Positions 1 to 7,276 of a stretch of 64,000 nt of DNA are shown here, piece by piece. Both the position numbers and the translations under genes were made by a program. The notes under the pieces are model-generated. The model searched no databases. It worked only from the letters and a program-made list of their open reading frames with translations, and was not told where the DNA came from. This stretch comes from Thermoanaerobacterium xylanolyticum LX-11 (GTDB lineage Bacteria; Bacillota; Thermoanaerobacteria; Thermoanaerobacterales; Thermoanaerobacteraceae). Location of the stretch: positions 693,001 to 757,000 of the forward strand of contig NC_015555.1 of the NCBI RefSeq assembly GCF_000189775.2, written 5' to 3'. Positions within the stretch are counted from its first letter, which is position 1; each line of letters begins with the position of its first letter.

Positions 1-59
1 ATAAAAAAACATTAACAAGTCAGGCTATAAAATCATTACTATTGAGAAATGCCATTTAA
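1..59 (+). CDS. ISLre2 family transposase, C-terminal fragment at window edge
   Basis: The last 19 codons of a transposase identical to the C-terminus of the protein encoded at 14862-16271, ending at the same stop codon. Position 1 is the second base of a codon. The gene is cut by the window edge, so whether this copy is intact cannot be judged. Confidence 0.8.
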   Translation, partial: KKTLTSQAIKSLLLRNAI

Positions 60-377
60 AAGTATGCATATATATTGAAGATTGTAGTTTTAGTTATTAT
101 TATGGGGAGCTTATTTGGGTTACCTATCACATGTAAAATTCATGAATAAATAGCATTGATATACATGATGGCTTCTTTGAAGAGCGTGAGAATCTGAGAA
201 TGAGTGAGATATTAAAAGAAAATCAAAGATTATAGAGTGAGTGGCGATTTTATGCTATCAAGAAGTTAAGAGACTTCAACACTAAAAACTTTTCTTAAAA
301 TCCAGCTATCAATACTCATCCTTAGAGTGATAGTGAGGTCTTTTTTTCAAAAAAACCTAAAAATACTTGACACGATC
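1..377 (+). mobile_element. ISLre2-type insertion sequence, right end only
   Basis: These 377 bases match, base for base as far as I can read, the right end of the complete element at 14747-16589 (position 1 corresponds to 16213). They contain the last codons of the transposase, about 300 bases of non-coding tail and the right terminal repeat. The match stops sharply at 377. The rest of this copy lies outside the window. Its right end carries an outward TTGACA (367-372). Confidence 0.9.
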
Positions 378-394
378 ATGAGTTAAAAAATATA

Positions 395-423
395 TTGCAA
401 TATTATGCATGTGATAGTATAAT
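395..423 (+). promoter_or_regulatory. Sigma-A-type promoter for the amino acid ABC transporter
   Basis: TTGCAA (395-400), 17-bp spacer, TATAAT (418-423), placed 38 bases before the TTG start at 461. A second, hybrid promoter is possible: the TTGACA at the IS end (367-372) lies 18 bp from TATATT (391-396). Confidence 0.7.
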
Positions 424-460
424 TATTTAGTAAATTATCTGTTGTCGGGAGGAGAAAAAA

Positions 461-1237
461 TTGAAAAAAAGGTTGATAATATCTCTAATTCTTGTCACTA
501 TTATGTCAATCGCGCTAAGCGGTTGTTCGAAACAGTCTACGTTAAGCAGAGTGAAAAAATCAGGAGTTATCGTCATGGGTACCAGTGCTGATTTTCCACC
601 GTTTGAATTTCACAAAGTTGTCAATGGTAAAGATACTATAATGGGCTTTGATGTAGATTTAGCCAATGCAATTGCCAAAAAGTTAGGTGTAAAACTGGAG
701 ATAAAAGATATGGACTTTACAGGGCTTATTCCAGCTCTTCAAAGTGGCCAGATTGACATGGCTATCGCAGGTATGAATGCCACACCAGAGAGGAAGAAAA
801 ATGTTGACTTTTCTGATGAGTATTATAATTCTGAGCAGGTTTTAGTCGTGAAAAATTCCAGCAATATAAATAATTTAAATGACTTGAAAGGCAAGACGGT
901 AGCTGTACAGCTTGGCACTACGTCTGATGATGCAGCTAAGAAGATAAAGGGAATAGACATAAAAGAGCTAAATAGATTAGGTGATGCATTTTTGTCATTG
1001 GAAAATGGCAGAGTAGACGCTATATTGATGGAAAGCACAATTGCGGATGCATACTTAAAAGAGTATAAAGACATGAAGATGCTTCACATTAAAGAGATAA
1101 ATGAAGCAGTGCCAGGATACTCAGTCGCAGTCGCAAAAGGAAATCAAGATCTTGTAAACCAGATAAACAGTGTAATAAAAGACCTTAAAGACAGTGGTGA
1201 ATACGAAAAAATGTTAAACAAATGGATGGGAAAATAA
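461..1237 (+). CDS. Polar amino acid ABC transporter substrate-binding lipoprotein
   Basis: Extracytoplasmic receptor that captures a polar amino acid and hands it to the permease and ATPase encoded next door. The 258-residue product begins with a lipoprotein signal: charged MKKR, a hydrophobic run and the lipobox LSGC with Cys22 as the lipidation site. The rest is a type 3 periplasmic-binding fold (SBP_bac_3), with the usual 'GVIVMGTSADFPPFEF' entry and 'GFDVDLANAIAKKLG' segment. The start is TTG with GGGAGGAG just upstream. Genes for permease and ATPase follow closely, forming a complete three-gene importer. The exact substrate (glutamine, arginine, cystine or other) cannot be read from the sequence. 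Confidence 0.93.
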   Translation: MKKRLIISLILVTIMSIALSGCSKQSTLSRVKKSGVIVMGTSADFPPFEFHKVVNGKDTIMGFDVDLANAIAKKLGVKLEIKDMDFTGLIPALQSGQIDMAIAGMNATPERKKNVDFSDEYYNSEQVLVVKNSSNINNLNDLKGKTVAVQLGTTSDDAAKKIKGIDIKELNRLGDAFLSLENGRVDAILMESTIADAYLKEYKDMKMLHIKEINEAVPGYSVAVAKGNQDLVNQINSVIKDLKDSGEYEKMLNKWMGK

Positions 1238-1264
1238 AGCCTCTTGAAAGGAGAAAAAAGGTTA

Positions 1265-1927
1265 ATGAATCTTGATTTTTCAAGTATGCCACAATACACA
1301 CAGCTTTTTATAAATGGACTCATAATGACAATAGAGCTTACTATTATATCTGTGGCAATAGGTGCAGTATTGGGTTTGATTGTTGCTTTGATGAAAATGT
1401 CCAGCGTGAAGATATTAAGCTTTATTGGCTCAGCATACGTGGAGATAATAAGAGGCACACCGCTTTTGGTGCAGATACTCATCATATACAACGGTTTGCC
1501 TCAATTTGGTATAAAGTTTCCGGGATTTGTAGTAGGTATAATAGCCCTTTCTATGAACAGTGCCGGTTATGTGGCGGAGATAATACGCTCTGGCATTCAA
1601 GCGGTAGATCCGGGTCAGATGGAAGCTTCTCGCTCTTTAGGTATGTCTCACAGCATGGCGATGAGGTACGTCATAATTCCCCAGGCAATAAAGAATATCT
1701 TGCCAGCTTTAGGAAACGAATTTGTCGTAATGCTTAAAGAGTCGTCTATAGTATCTGTAATAGGCTTTGCAGATCTTACAAGGCAAGCAGAGATAGTATC
1801 AAGTGTGACATATAGGGCATTTGAGCCGCTTATAATAATAGCAGCCATTTACTTTGTGATGACACTGGTATTCTCAAGGCTTTTAAGCAAGTTTGAAAGG
1901 AGGTTAAGGACTGGTGATACGCGTTGA
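1265..1927 (+). CDS. Polar amino acid ABC transporter permease (HisM/GlnP type)
   Basis: Membrane-spanning subunit of the importer. I chose ATG 1265, 11 bases after AAAGGAG (1247-1253), instead of an in-frame TTG at 1244 that would overlap that ribosome binding site. The 220-residue product is all hydrophobic helices with a BPD_transp_1 domain. The coupling loop that docks on the ATPase is visible as '[20 protein letters not shown]' followed by IPQA. Length fits the His/Glu/Gln/Arg permease family (about 215-230 residues). It overlaps the ATPase gene by 14 bases, so the three genes are co-expressed. Confidence 0.93.
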   Translation: MNLDFSSMPQYTQLFINGLIMTIELTIISVAIGAVLGLIVALMKMSSVKILSFIGSAYVEIIRGTPLLVQILIIYNGLPQFGIKFPGFVVGIIALSMNSAGYVAEIIRSGIQAVDPGQMEASRSLGMSHSMAMRYVIIPQAIKNILPALGNEFVVMLKESSIVSVIGFADLTRQAEIVSSVTYRAFEPLIIIAAIYFVMTLVFSRLLSKFERRLRTGDTR

Positions 1928-2636
1928 TAACCTCCATAAAAGATTTGGCAATTTAGAAGTCTTAAAAGGTGTAAGCTTAGAAGTAAAAAAAGGCGAAGTT
2001 TTGGTAATAATCGGTCCAAGTGGTTCTGGGAAAAGCACCATATTAAGGTGCATAAACCTTCTTGAAGAGCCGACAAAAGGAGACATATACATTGAAGGAG
2101 AAAAAATTAACGATAAAAAGGCTGATATAAATAAGATACGCCAAAAAGTCGGCATGGTTTTTCAGCACTTTAATTTATTTCCGAATATGACGGCTATTGA
2201 CAATATAACCCTGGCTCCTATTAAAGTGAAGAAGATGGACAAAAAGACTGCAGAGGATATTGCAATGAGACTGTTAAAGAAAGTTGGTCTGGAGGACAAA
2301 AGAGATGCATATCCTGTGAAGCTGTCTGGAGGCCAGAAGCAAAGGCTTGCTATTGCCAGAGCGCTGGCTATGCAGCCGGATGTGATGCTTTTCGATGAGC
2401 CTACATCTGCACTGGACCCGGAGATGGTTAAGGAAGTCTTAAATGTCATGAAAGAGCTGGCCAATGAAGGCATGACGATGATAGTAGTGACTCATGAGAT
2501 GGGATTCGCAAGAGAGGTTGCAGATAGAGTTATTTTTGTAGATGACGGAGTGATAGTCGAAGAAGCTTCACCAGAAGAATTATTTAGCAATCCTAAAAGC
2601 CCAAGGACAAAAGAATTTTTCAGCAAAATACTGTAA
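1914..2636 (+). CDS. Polar amino acid ABC transporter ATP-binding protein (GlnQ type)
   Basis: Cytoplasmic ATPase that powers the importer. The 240-residue product has Walker [10 protein letters not shown] (34-42), Q-loop VFQHFNLFP, signature LSGGQKQR, Walker B VMLFDEP, D-loop SALDPE and switch His in VVTHEM. The 'FQHFNLFP' and 'ALDPEMV' segments are typical of the polar amino acid (PAAT) subfamily. Start is GTG 1914 inside the end of the permease gene, with AAAGGAGG at 1896-1903. A terminator hairpin follows the stop codon and ends the operon. Confidence 0.95.
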   Translation: MIRVDNLHKRFGNLEVLKGVSLEVKKGEVLVIIGPSGSGKSTILRCINLLEEPTKGDIYIEGEKINDKKADINKIRQKVGMVFQHFNLFPNMTAIDNITLAPIKVKKMDKKTAEDIAMRLLKKVGLEDKRDAYPVKLSGGQKQRLAIARALAMQPDVMLFDEPTSALDPEMVKEVLNVMKELANEGMTMIVVTHEMGFAREVADRVIFVDDGVIVEEASPEELFSNPKSPRTKEFFSKIL

Positions 2637-2644
2637 GTTTTACT

Positions 2645-2670
2645 GGGTGCAGATGCACCCGTTTTTATTT
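2645..2670 (+). terminator. Rho-independent terminator after the amino acid ABC operon
   Basis: GGGTGC / GCACCC stem with a 4-base loop, then GTTTTTATTT. Starts 8 bases after the ATPase stop codon. Confidence 0.85.
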
Positions 2671-2784
2671 CATCTATCATTATATTTTTCAAAATTCGCA
2701 AAATATTAATGGGAATTCATGCAGGAATATTAGATTTCATGTAGAATTATAATAATATAGACATAAAGAAAGGAGTTGTATTGT

Positions 2785-3324
2785 ATGAGGATTACAGTAA
2801 GCGGTAGAAATGGTATGGCTGTAACAGAGGGACTTAGAAATGCAGCCATAAAGAGTTTAAGTAAGATAGAGAAGTTTTTTGCGGATGACACAGAAGCACG
2901 TGTTGTTATGAGTGTTCAGAAGAATAACCAGATTGCAGAGGTTACGATACCTTTTAGAGGGATGATATTTAGAGCTGAAGAGGTAAGCGACGATATGTAC
3001 GCTTCGATAGATAATGTTGTTGATAAGCTTGAAAAACAAATACTCAAGTACAAGACGAAACTGAAAAACAATTTTACACCAGAATCAATCAGATTTGATG
3101 TTCAACAGGATTACATAAAAAATGATATACAAGATGAATTGGAGTTTGAAGTTGTAAAGACTAAGAGATTTGCTGTGAAGCCTATGTCTGTACAGGAAGC
3201 TATACTTCAAATGAACCTTTTAGGACATAATTTCTTTGTATTTACGAATTCGGAGACAGACGATTTTACAGTTGTGTATAAGAGAAAAGACGGTAAATAT
3301 GGATTGATAGAGCCGACAATGTGA
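2785..3324 (+). CDS. hpf: Ribosome hibernation promoting factor, long form
   Basis: Binds the 30S decoding region and pairs 70S ribosomes into inactive 100S dimers in stationary phase. The 179-residue length is that of long HPF. The N-terminal RaiA/S30AE domain (about residues 1-100) begins 'MRITVSGRNGMAVTEGLR'. The C-terminal dimerisation domain is seen as VKTKRFAVKPMSVQEA...QMNLLGHNFFVF...DFTVVYKRKDGKYGLIEP. ATG 2785 sits 9 bases after AAAGGAG (2769-2775); an in-frame TTG at 2776 directly abuts that site and is unlikely. A TATAAT at 2748-2753 may be the -10 box. A strong terminator follows, so the gene is monocistronic. secA downstream is a common neighbourhood for hpf in Firmicutes, although here other genes lie between. 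Confidence 0.95.
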   Translation: MRITVSGRNGMAVTEGLRNAAIKSLSKIEKFFADDTEARVVMSVQKNNQIAEVTIPFRGMIFRAEEVSDDMYASIDNVVDKLEKQILKYKTKLKNNFTPESIRFDVQQDYIKNDIQDELEFEVVKTKRFAVKPMSVQEAILQMNLLGHNFFVFTNSETDDFTVVYKRKDGKYGLIEPTM

Positions 3325-3329
3325 AGAAA

Positions 3330-3363
3330 AATTGAGGGTTATAAAAAAACCCTCAATTTTTTT
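3330..3363 (+). terminator. Rho-independent terminator of hpf
   Basis: AATTGAGGGTT / AACCCTCAATT perfect stem with an A-rich loop, followed by a T run. Starts 6 bases after the hpf stop. Confidence 0.93.
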
Positions 3364-3450
3364 ATGCGATAAAGAAGGAAAATAGAATTTTTTGTAGAAT
3401 ATTATTCCTGTATGTGTAAAAGTTGATTGAAAAAATGGAGTGTGAGCACG

Positions 3451-4092
3451 TTGGTTGAATTTACAAAAGAAGTTATCAATTCTATGGAAGAATTGATAAA
3501 TAGGGTACAAAGCGTAATATCAAGTAGGGTTATAGCTGAAAACGGTCAGATTGCGGAGATTCATGTTTTAGCTGATACATCAAGAAATGCGAAGCAGATT
3601 GCAAGAGATGTACAATCGGTTTTAATGGCTGAGTTTAAAGTAGACGTAAACTACAAGATAATTAGCGTTGCACAGGTGGAGACAAGTGGCAGATACTATA
3701 ACGATGAGAGGATTGCTTTTGCAAATTTAACGTTTGCCAACAATGGAGTGAACTTAGAAGCAACCGTTGTCCTTACAAAGGGTTCTGAAATGTATGAAGG
3801 TGTATATAAAGGTGTAAATACAGAGAGGAATAAAAACAGGATAATCGTAAATGCTACACTTGAGTGTGTATCCAAAATACTTCCAGATGATCACAATCTC
3901 ATTTTAGAAGATGTTGATATATATTCTTTTGCCAAAAAGCGTATAGCCATAGTCGCAGTGACACACGCGACGCCTCAAGGCGAGGAGCTTCTTGTAGGCT
4001 CCAGCATTGTAAAAAAAGATGAAGGTGAAGCACTTGTTAAAGCAACATTAGACGCTTTAAACAGGCGTGTCATTTCGACAGTCGATAATTAA
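3451..4092 (+). CDS. Conserved protein of unknown function
   Basis: I do not recognise a named function. The 213-residue product is soluble, without signal peptide or membrane segment. It appears to have two alpha/beta halves. The first includes 'AEIHVLADTSRNAKQIARDV', then MAEF.VDVNYKIISVAQVE, which recalls uncharacterised regions seen in clostridial and Chloroflexi proteins. The second begins 'IAFANLTFANNGVNLEATVV' and contains RKRIAIVAVTH-like strands. TTG 3451 is preferred because TGGAGTG (3436-3442) lies 8 bases upstream; an in-frame TTG at 3427 would add 8 residues without a good ribosome binding site. It lies alone between hpf and a signalling gene. Confidence 0.7.
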   Translation: MVEFTKEVINSMEELINRVQSVISSRVIAENGQIAEIHVLADTSRNAKQIARDVQSVLMAEFKVDVNYKIISVAQVETSGRYYNDERIAFANLTFANNGVNLEATVVLTKGSEMYEGVYKGVNTERNKNRIIVNATLECVSKILPDDHNLILEDVDIYSFAKKRIAIVAVTHATPQGEELLVGSSIVKKDEGEALVKATLDALNRRVISTVDN

Positions 4093-4105
4093 ATAGCTTA
4101 TTTTT

Positions 4106-4280
4106 TACCCAAACCTTTATTAAGCGTAGCGTTTCGCCTGAAGCTTGAGAAGCTTGAGAGCATCTTTGGTAAAGGAGGGTTTCAGGATGAAAAAAGCAAC
4201 AATCATAAAAGTACTTCTTGCTTTATTGGCATTAGCACTTGCTGGTGGTGCAAACTTATCTTGGCAATGAGGTTTGGGTA
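4106..4280. repeat. 11-bp inverted repeat bracketing a tiny peptide gene
   Basis: TACCCAAACCT at 4106-4116 and its exact complement AGGTTTGGGTA at 4270-4280. Between them lie a tandem GAAGCTTGA repeat (about 4139-4157), the ribosome binding site AAAGGAGGG (4171-4179) and a 27-codon ORF whose stop codon overlaps the right arm. AAACCTTTA in and next to the left arm could also pair partly with the ribosome binding site, so two alternative folds are conceivable. Confidence 0.6.
4187..4270 (+). CDS. Small hydrophobic peptide, 27 residues
   Basis: A 27-codon ORF starting ATG 4187, 7 bases after a near-ideal AAAGGAGGG. The product starts MKKATIIKVLLALLALALAG and ends GANLSWQ. The N-terminus looks like an export signal or a single short membrane helix, with a 7-residue polar tail. 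I cannot name a family. It lies 32 bases upstream of the HD-GYP membrane protein gene, so it may be a secreted signal peptide, a membrane regulator of that protein or a leader peptide. No Cys is present, so a thiolactone autoinducer is unlikely. Confidence 0.6.
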   Translation: MKKATIIKVLLALLALALAGGANLSWQ

Positions 4281-4302
4281 GATGTTTTTATAGGAGGTTA
4301 TC

Positions 4303-5577
4303 ATGTTAAATAGAAAAGTAAAAACTTTTATGTCAATTGTAATAACATTAGGCTTATTAGTGATAGTGTATTCTATTTTAAATATAAACTACAATAAAAT
4401 ATTTGAAACGGTAGTTTTGGGTATACTAGCCGCTGCAACAGAGTCACTTCCTGTGTATATAAATAAGGATATTGCAGTTTCTGTTGGATATGCTATAGAC
4501 TTAATGGCTGTAATTATACTTGGTTTTCCAAATGCTATTATAGTAGCAATATTGGGTATGATTTTACAGATAGCAGTTGATGAGAATAAGAATATAAGGA
4601 CAATTTTAAACAGACCGTATTATAAGACTTTATTTAACATTTCTCAAATATCAATTAGTGTTTTTGTTGCCAGTTTAGTTTATAAATATTTAGGTGGAGT
4701 AAGTGGTGTTTTTATCTATCCGAAATACATTTTTCAAGCTATTGTTGCAGCCATTGTATATTATTTTCTGAATAATATATTGGTGACGATTTTAGTTTCA
4801 ATGTTAGTGAATAAACCTTTTTTGAAGACTTGGACTAAAGATTTTAGCTGGATGATGACCAATTTCTTATTTTTAGCATTTATAGGTATATTGATGGCGT
4901 CTTCTTTTATTGCATATGGTTATATAGCGCTTTTAATCTTTTTTGTGCCACTCATCATGGTAAGGTATATGTTTAAATTAAATATGGAGTTAAAACAGTC
5001 TTATTATGACACTATAAATGCCCTTACGAAGGCGTTAGAGGCCAAAGACAGATACACTTTGGGACATTCTAAAAGCGTTGAAAAATTAGCCGTTTATCTT
5101 TGCAGGGAAGCTGGATTCAGTGAGGCACATACTGAAATGGTGCGGATAGCTGCGCTTTTGCATGATGTAGGCAAGATAGGCATCGTTGAAAATATTTTAA
5201 ATAAGCCTGGAAAACTATCAAAAGAGGAATATGACCATATCAAACAGCACCCTGTAAGCGGTTATGAGATATTGAAAGATGTGCCTTTCTTAAAAAACGT
5301 AAGGTATTGGGTTAGGTATCACCATGAATGGTACAATGGAAATGGCTATCCCGATGGTATAAGCGGAAGGCAGATACCTCTGGAGGCAGAGATACTGGCT
5401 ATTGCAGACGTGTTTGATGCGCTTGTATCAGATAGACCTTACAGAAACGCCTATACGAGAGAAGAAGCGTACAAGATAATAGTTGATAATGAAGGTACGC
5501 AGTTTAGCCCGAGAATAATAAAACTTTTCAAAAAAGCATACGAGAAGAATAAGGAGGATTTCAAACATGATTTTTGA
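4303..5577 (+). CDS. Membrane-anchored HD-GYP domain protein (putative c-di-GMP phosphodiesterase)
   Basis: Probable signalling phosphodiesterase. The first ~220 residues of 424 are hydrophobic helices forming an N-terminal sensor-like membrane domain (MASE-type in position, not assigned). The C-terminal 200 residues are an HD-GYP domain: HSKSVEKL..., 'AALLHDVGKIGIVENILNKP', GKLSKEEYDHIKQHP, then 'VRYHHEWYNGNGYPDGI' and FDALVSDRPYR. The HD metal pair and the HHExxxGxGYP hallmark are both present. RBS AGGAGG precedes ATG 4303. The downstream gene overlaps by 11 bases, and the 27-residue peptide ORF lies just upstream. HD-GYP proteins typically hydrolyse c-di-GMP; activity here is inferred. Confidence 0.88.
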   Translation: MLNRKVKTFMSIVITLGLLVIVYSILNINYNKIFETVVLGILAAATESLPVYINKDIAVSVGYAIDLMAVIILGFPNAIIVAILGMILQIAVDENKNIRTILNRPYYKTLFNISQISISVFVASLVYKYLGGVSGVFIYPKYIFQAIVAAIVYYFLNNILVTILVSMLVNKPFLKTWTKDFSWMMTNFLFLAFIGILMASSFIAYGYIALLIFFVPLIMVRYMFKLNMELKQSYYDTINALTKALEAKDRYTLGHSKSVEKLAVYLCREAGFSEAHTEMVRIAALLHDVGKIGIVENILNKPGKLSKEEYDHIKQHPVSGYEILKDVPFLKNVRYWVRYHHEWYNGNGYPDGISGRQIPLEAEILAIADVFDALVSDRPYRNAYTREEAYKIIVDNEGTQFSPRIIKLFKKAYEKNKEDFKHDF

Positions 5578-6130
5578 TTCTCTTGGTGCTTCATTTATAT
5601 ACGGCTTTTTATTAAGGAGAGGAAAATTAAGCGGCATTGCCGACATAGATATAAAGATGCCTATTTTTTTTATACTTGGCTTTGGACTTGAGTTCGGAGT
5701 GCTTAATCTAACGGATAAATATCCAATCATAATGACGTATAGAGCATACATACATTTTTTGGATTATTTGATGCTTTTTATAGGATTGTGGTACAATCGA
5801 CATAACAAATACATGAAAATAATATCTATAGGCATTATTTTAAATTTCATAGTCATTTTCGCAAATGGTGGAAGGATGCCAGTATCGATTAATTCTCTTA
5901 AAGCGGCAGGTATCGGCTATTTAGTGCCTGAGCTTACAAAAAACATCATTCCAACCCATCAAGCTATGACTTCATCTACGAAGCTTAAATTTCTGTGTGA
6001 CATTCTTTACCTGCCAAAGCCGTATCCTCTTCCAAAGACTTTCAGCGTAGGTGACTTATTTATAGCAACTGGGATTTTTCTAATGGTTTCAAATGCCATG
6101 ATAAATGCCTCTAAGAGAGTTAAAATATAA
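5567..6130 (+). CDS. DUF5317 family membrane protein
   Basis: Integral membrane protein of unknown function, 187 residues with about five hydrophobic helices. The segment 'FANGGRMPVS' is the hallmark I associate with DUF5317. Translation starts at ATG 5567 within the end of the HD-GYP gene (11-base overlap), with AAGGAGG just upstream. The two are therefore translationally coupled and may act in the same signalling pathway; this is inference from arrangement only. Confidence 0.75.
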   Translation: MIFDSLGASFIYGFLLRRGKLSGIADIDIKMPIFFILGFGLEFGVLNLTDKYPIIMTYRAYIHFLDYLMLFIGLWYNRHNKYMKIISIGIILNFIVIFANGGRMPVSINSLKAAGIGYLVPELTKNIIPTHQAMTSSTKLKFLCDILYLPKPYPLPKTFSVGDLFIATGIFLMVSNAMINASKRVKI

Positions 6131-6144
6131 ATGTGCATTTATAT
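6125..6144. promoter_or_regulatory. Perfect palindrome upstream of niaR, candidate operator
   Basis: ATATAAATG-TG-CATTTATAT, 9-bp arms, overlapping the DUF5317 stop codon and ending 19 bases before the niaR start. A site here could let NiaR repress its own gene; no match to a known NiaR box is claimed. Confidence 0.4.
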
Positions 6145-6163
6145 CTTCAAGAGGTGTTGATAA

Positions 6164-6676
6164 ATGAATTCGGCAGAGAGAAGAGATAAGATATTAGAGA
6201 TTTTAAAAACAGAGGAAGAACCTGTTAAAGGCAATAGACTGGCGGATATTTTAGGTGTTACGAGGCAGATAATTGTACAAGACATAGCCATATTAAGAGC
6301 AGAAGGAATAAAGATATTGTCTACTCCGCAAGGCTATATATTAAGCTCAAGCGATAAAGGCAAATATACAAAAGTAATTGCAAGCAAACATTATTTTGAT
6401 AGGACTGAGGAAGAACTGAATACTATTGTGGATAACGGTGGAAAGGTCTTAGACGTGATTGTTGAACATCCCATTTATGGTGAAATAAGAGGACTATTGA
6501 TGATTTCATCTCGGTATGATGTTGAAAGATTTATGGAAAGTGTGAAAAATGCCAAAGCAACTCTTTTGTCATCATTGACAGAAGGCGTTCATTTGCATAC
6601 GGTAGAAGCTGATTCAAAAGAAGTTTTAGATAGAATCGAGAAAAAACTTAAAGAAAAAGGATTTTTTGTCGAATAA
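6164..6676 (+). CDS. niaR: NiaR-type transcription repressor (HTH + 3H domain)
   Basis: Niacin-responsive repressor of NAD biosynthesis and niacin uptake genes. The 170-residue product has an N-terminal winged helix (about 1-60): RRDKILEIL..., 'LADILGVTRQIIVQDIAILR'. A C-terminal 3H domain follows, named for three histidines, here visible as H in ASKHYF, VEHPIYGE and GVHLHTVE. Length and order match NiaR/YrxA. No NAD genes are in the window, so targets must lie elsewhere. A 20-bp palindrome sits just upstream and may be an autoregulatory site. Confidence 0.85.
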   Translation: MNSAERRDKILEILKTEEEPVKGNRLADILGVTRQIIVQDIAILRAEGIKILSTPQGYILSSSDKGKYTKVIASKHYFDRTEEELNTIVDNGGKVLDVIVEHPIYGEIRGLLMISSRYDVERFMESVKNAKATLLSSLTEGVHLHTVEADSKEVLDRIEKKLKEKGFFVE

Positions 6677-6727
6677 ATATATACTATAATTATTATGTAA
6701 CAAGAATTTTCGAGAGGAGGAGTTGAA

Positions 6728-7135
6728 GTGATAAAGTGGCAACAGTCATTGTCTGTCGGCATAGACATGATAGACGAGGAGCACAAAGAACTTTTCAATA
6801 GGGTTAACGATGTTTTTGACGCATGTATGAAGCAGCAAGGTCAAGACAAAGTCTATGAGATACTGGAATTTTTAAGAGAATACACAGTGAAGCATTTTGG
6901 CGATGAAGAAAAACTTTTAGAAAAGTATAAATACCCAGAATTGCCTCAGCATAAAAAGCTTCACGAGAAATTTATAAGCGACATACAAGAAATAGAAAAT
7001 GATGTTAAAAAGAATGGCGTCAGCGTATCAATAGTAACCACTTTAAACCGCAAGTTAGTCGATTGGCTTATAAACCATATAAGCAAAGTAGACAAAAAAT
7101 ACGGTGAATACATAAAAGCACATCCGCTGAATTGA
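6728..7135 (+). CDS. Bacteriohemerythrin
   Basis: Small di-iron oxygen-binding protein, probably an O2 scavenger or sensor in this anaerobe. The 135-residue product starts 'MIKWQQSLSVGIDMIDEEHK' (the W...GI..ID.EHK signature). It carries the iron ligands in HFGDEEKLL, QHKKLHEKF and WLINHI, giving the H...HxxxE...HxxxH...HxxxxD pattern of the family. Start is GTG 6728 after GAGAGGAGG. A strong terminator follows, so it is a single-gene unit. Confidence 0.93.
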   Translation: MIKWQQSLSVGIDMIDEEHKELFNRVNDVFDACMKQQGQDKVYEILEFLREYTVKHFGDEEKLLEKYKYPELPQHKKLHEKFISDIQEIENDVKKNGVSVSIVTTLNRKLVDWLINHISKVDKKYGEYIKAHPLN

Positions 7136-7144
7136 AACATTAAT

Positions 7145-7184
7145 GATCCATGTTTTGTAGTAAGGATAACATGGATCTTTTTAT
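7145..7184 (+). terminator. Rho-independent terminator of the hemerythrin gene
   Basis: GATCCATGTT / AACATGGATC stem with a 13-base loop, then TTTTTATATTT. Starts 9 bases after the stop codon. Confidence 0.9.
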
Positions 7185-7209
7185 ATTTAAGGACAATGCC
7201 TTCATTTCC

Positions 7210-7238
7210 TTGATATGGTCACGATATAATGATATAAT
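7210..7238 (+). promoter_or_regulatory. Sigma-A-type promoter of secA
   Basis: TTGATA (7210-7215), 17-bp spacer, TATAAT (7233-7238), 38 bases before the secA start. A second TATAAT lies at 7225-7230. Confidence 0.75.
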
Positions 7239-7276
7239 ATATACTTGAATGATAATAACCTTGAGAAGGTGAGTTA

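Noticed and set aside
2671-2784. raiA-type structured RNA upstream of hpf
   Set aside because: The leader is only about 110 bases and I see no conserved core, so I could not support it.
4092-4303. A c-di-GMP riboswitch upstream of the HD-GYP gene
   Set aside because: I looked for the GEMM-I and GEMM-II conserved cores and found neither; the structure is the inverted repeat around the small ORF.
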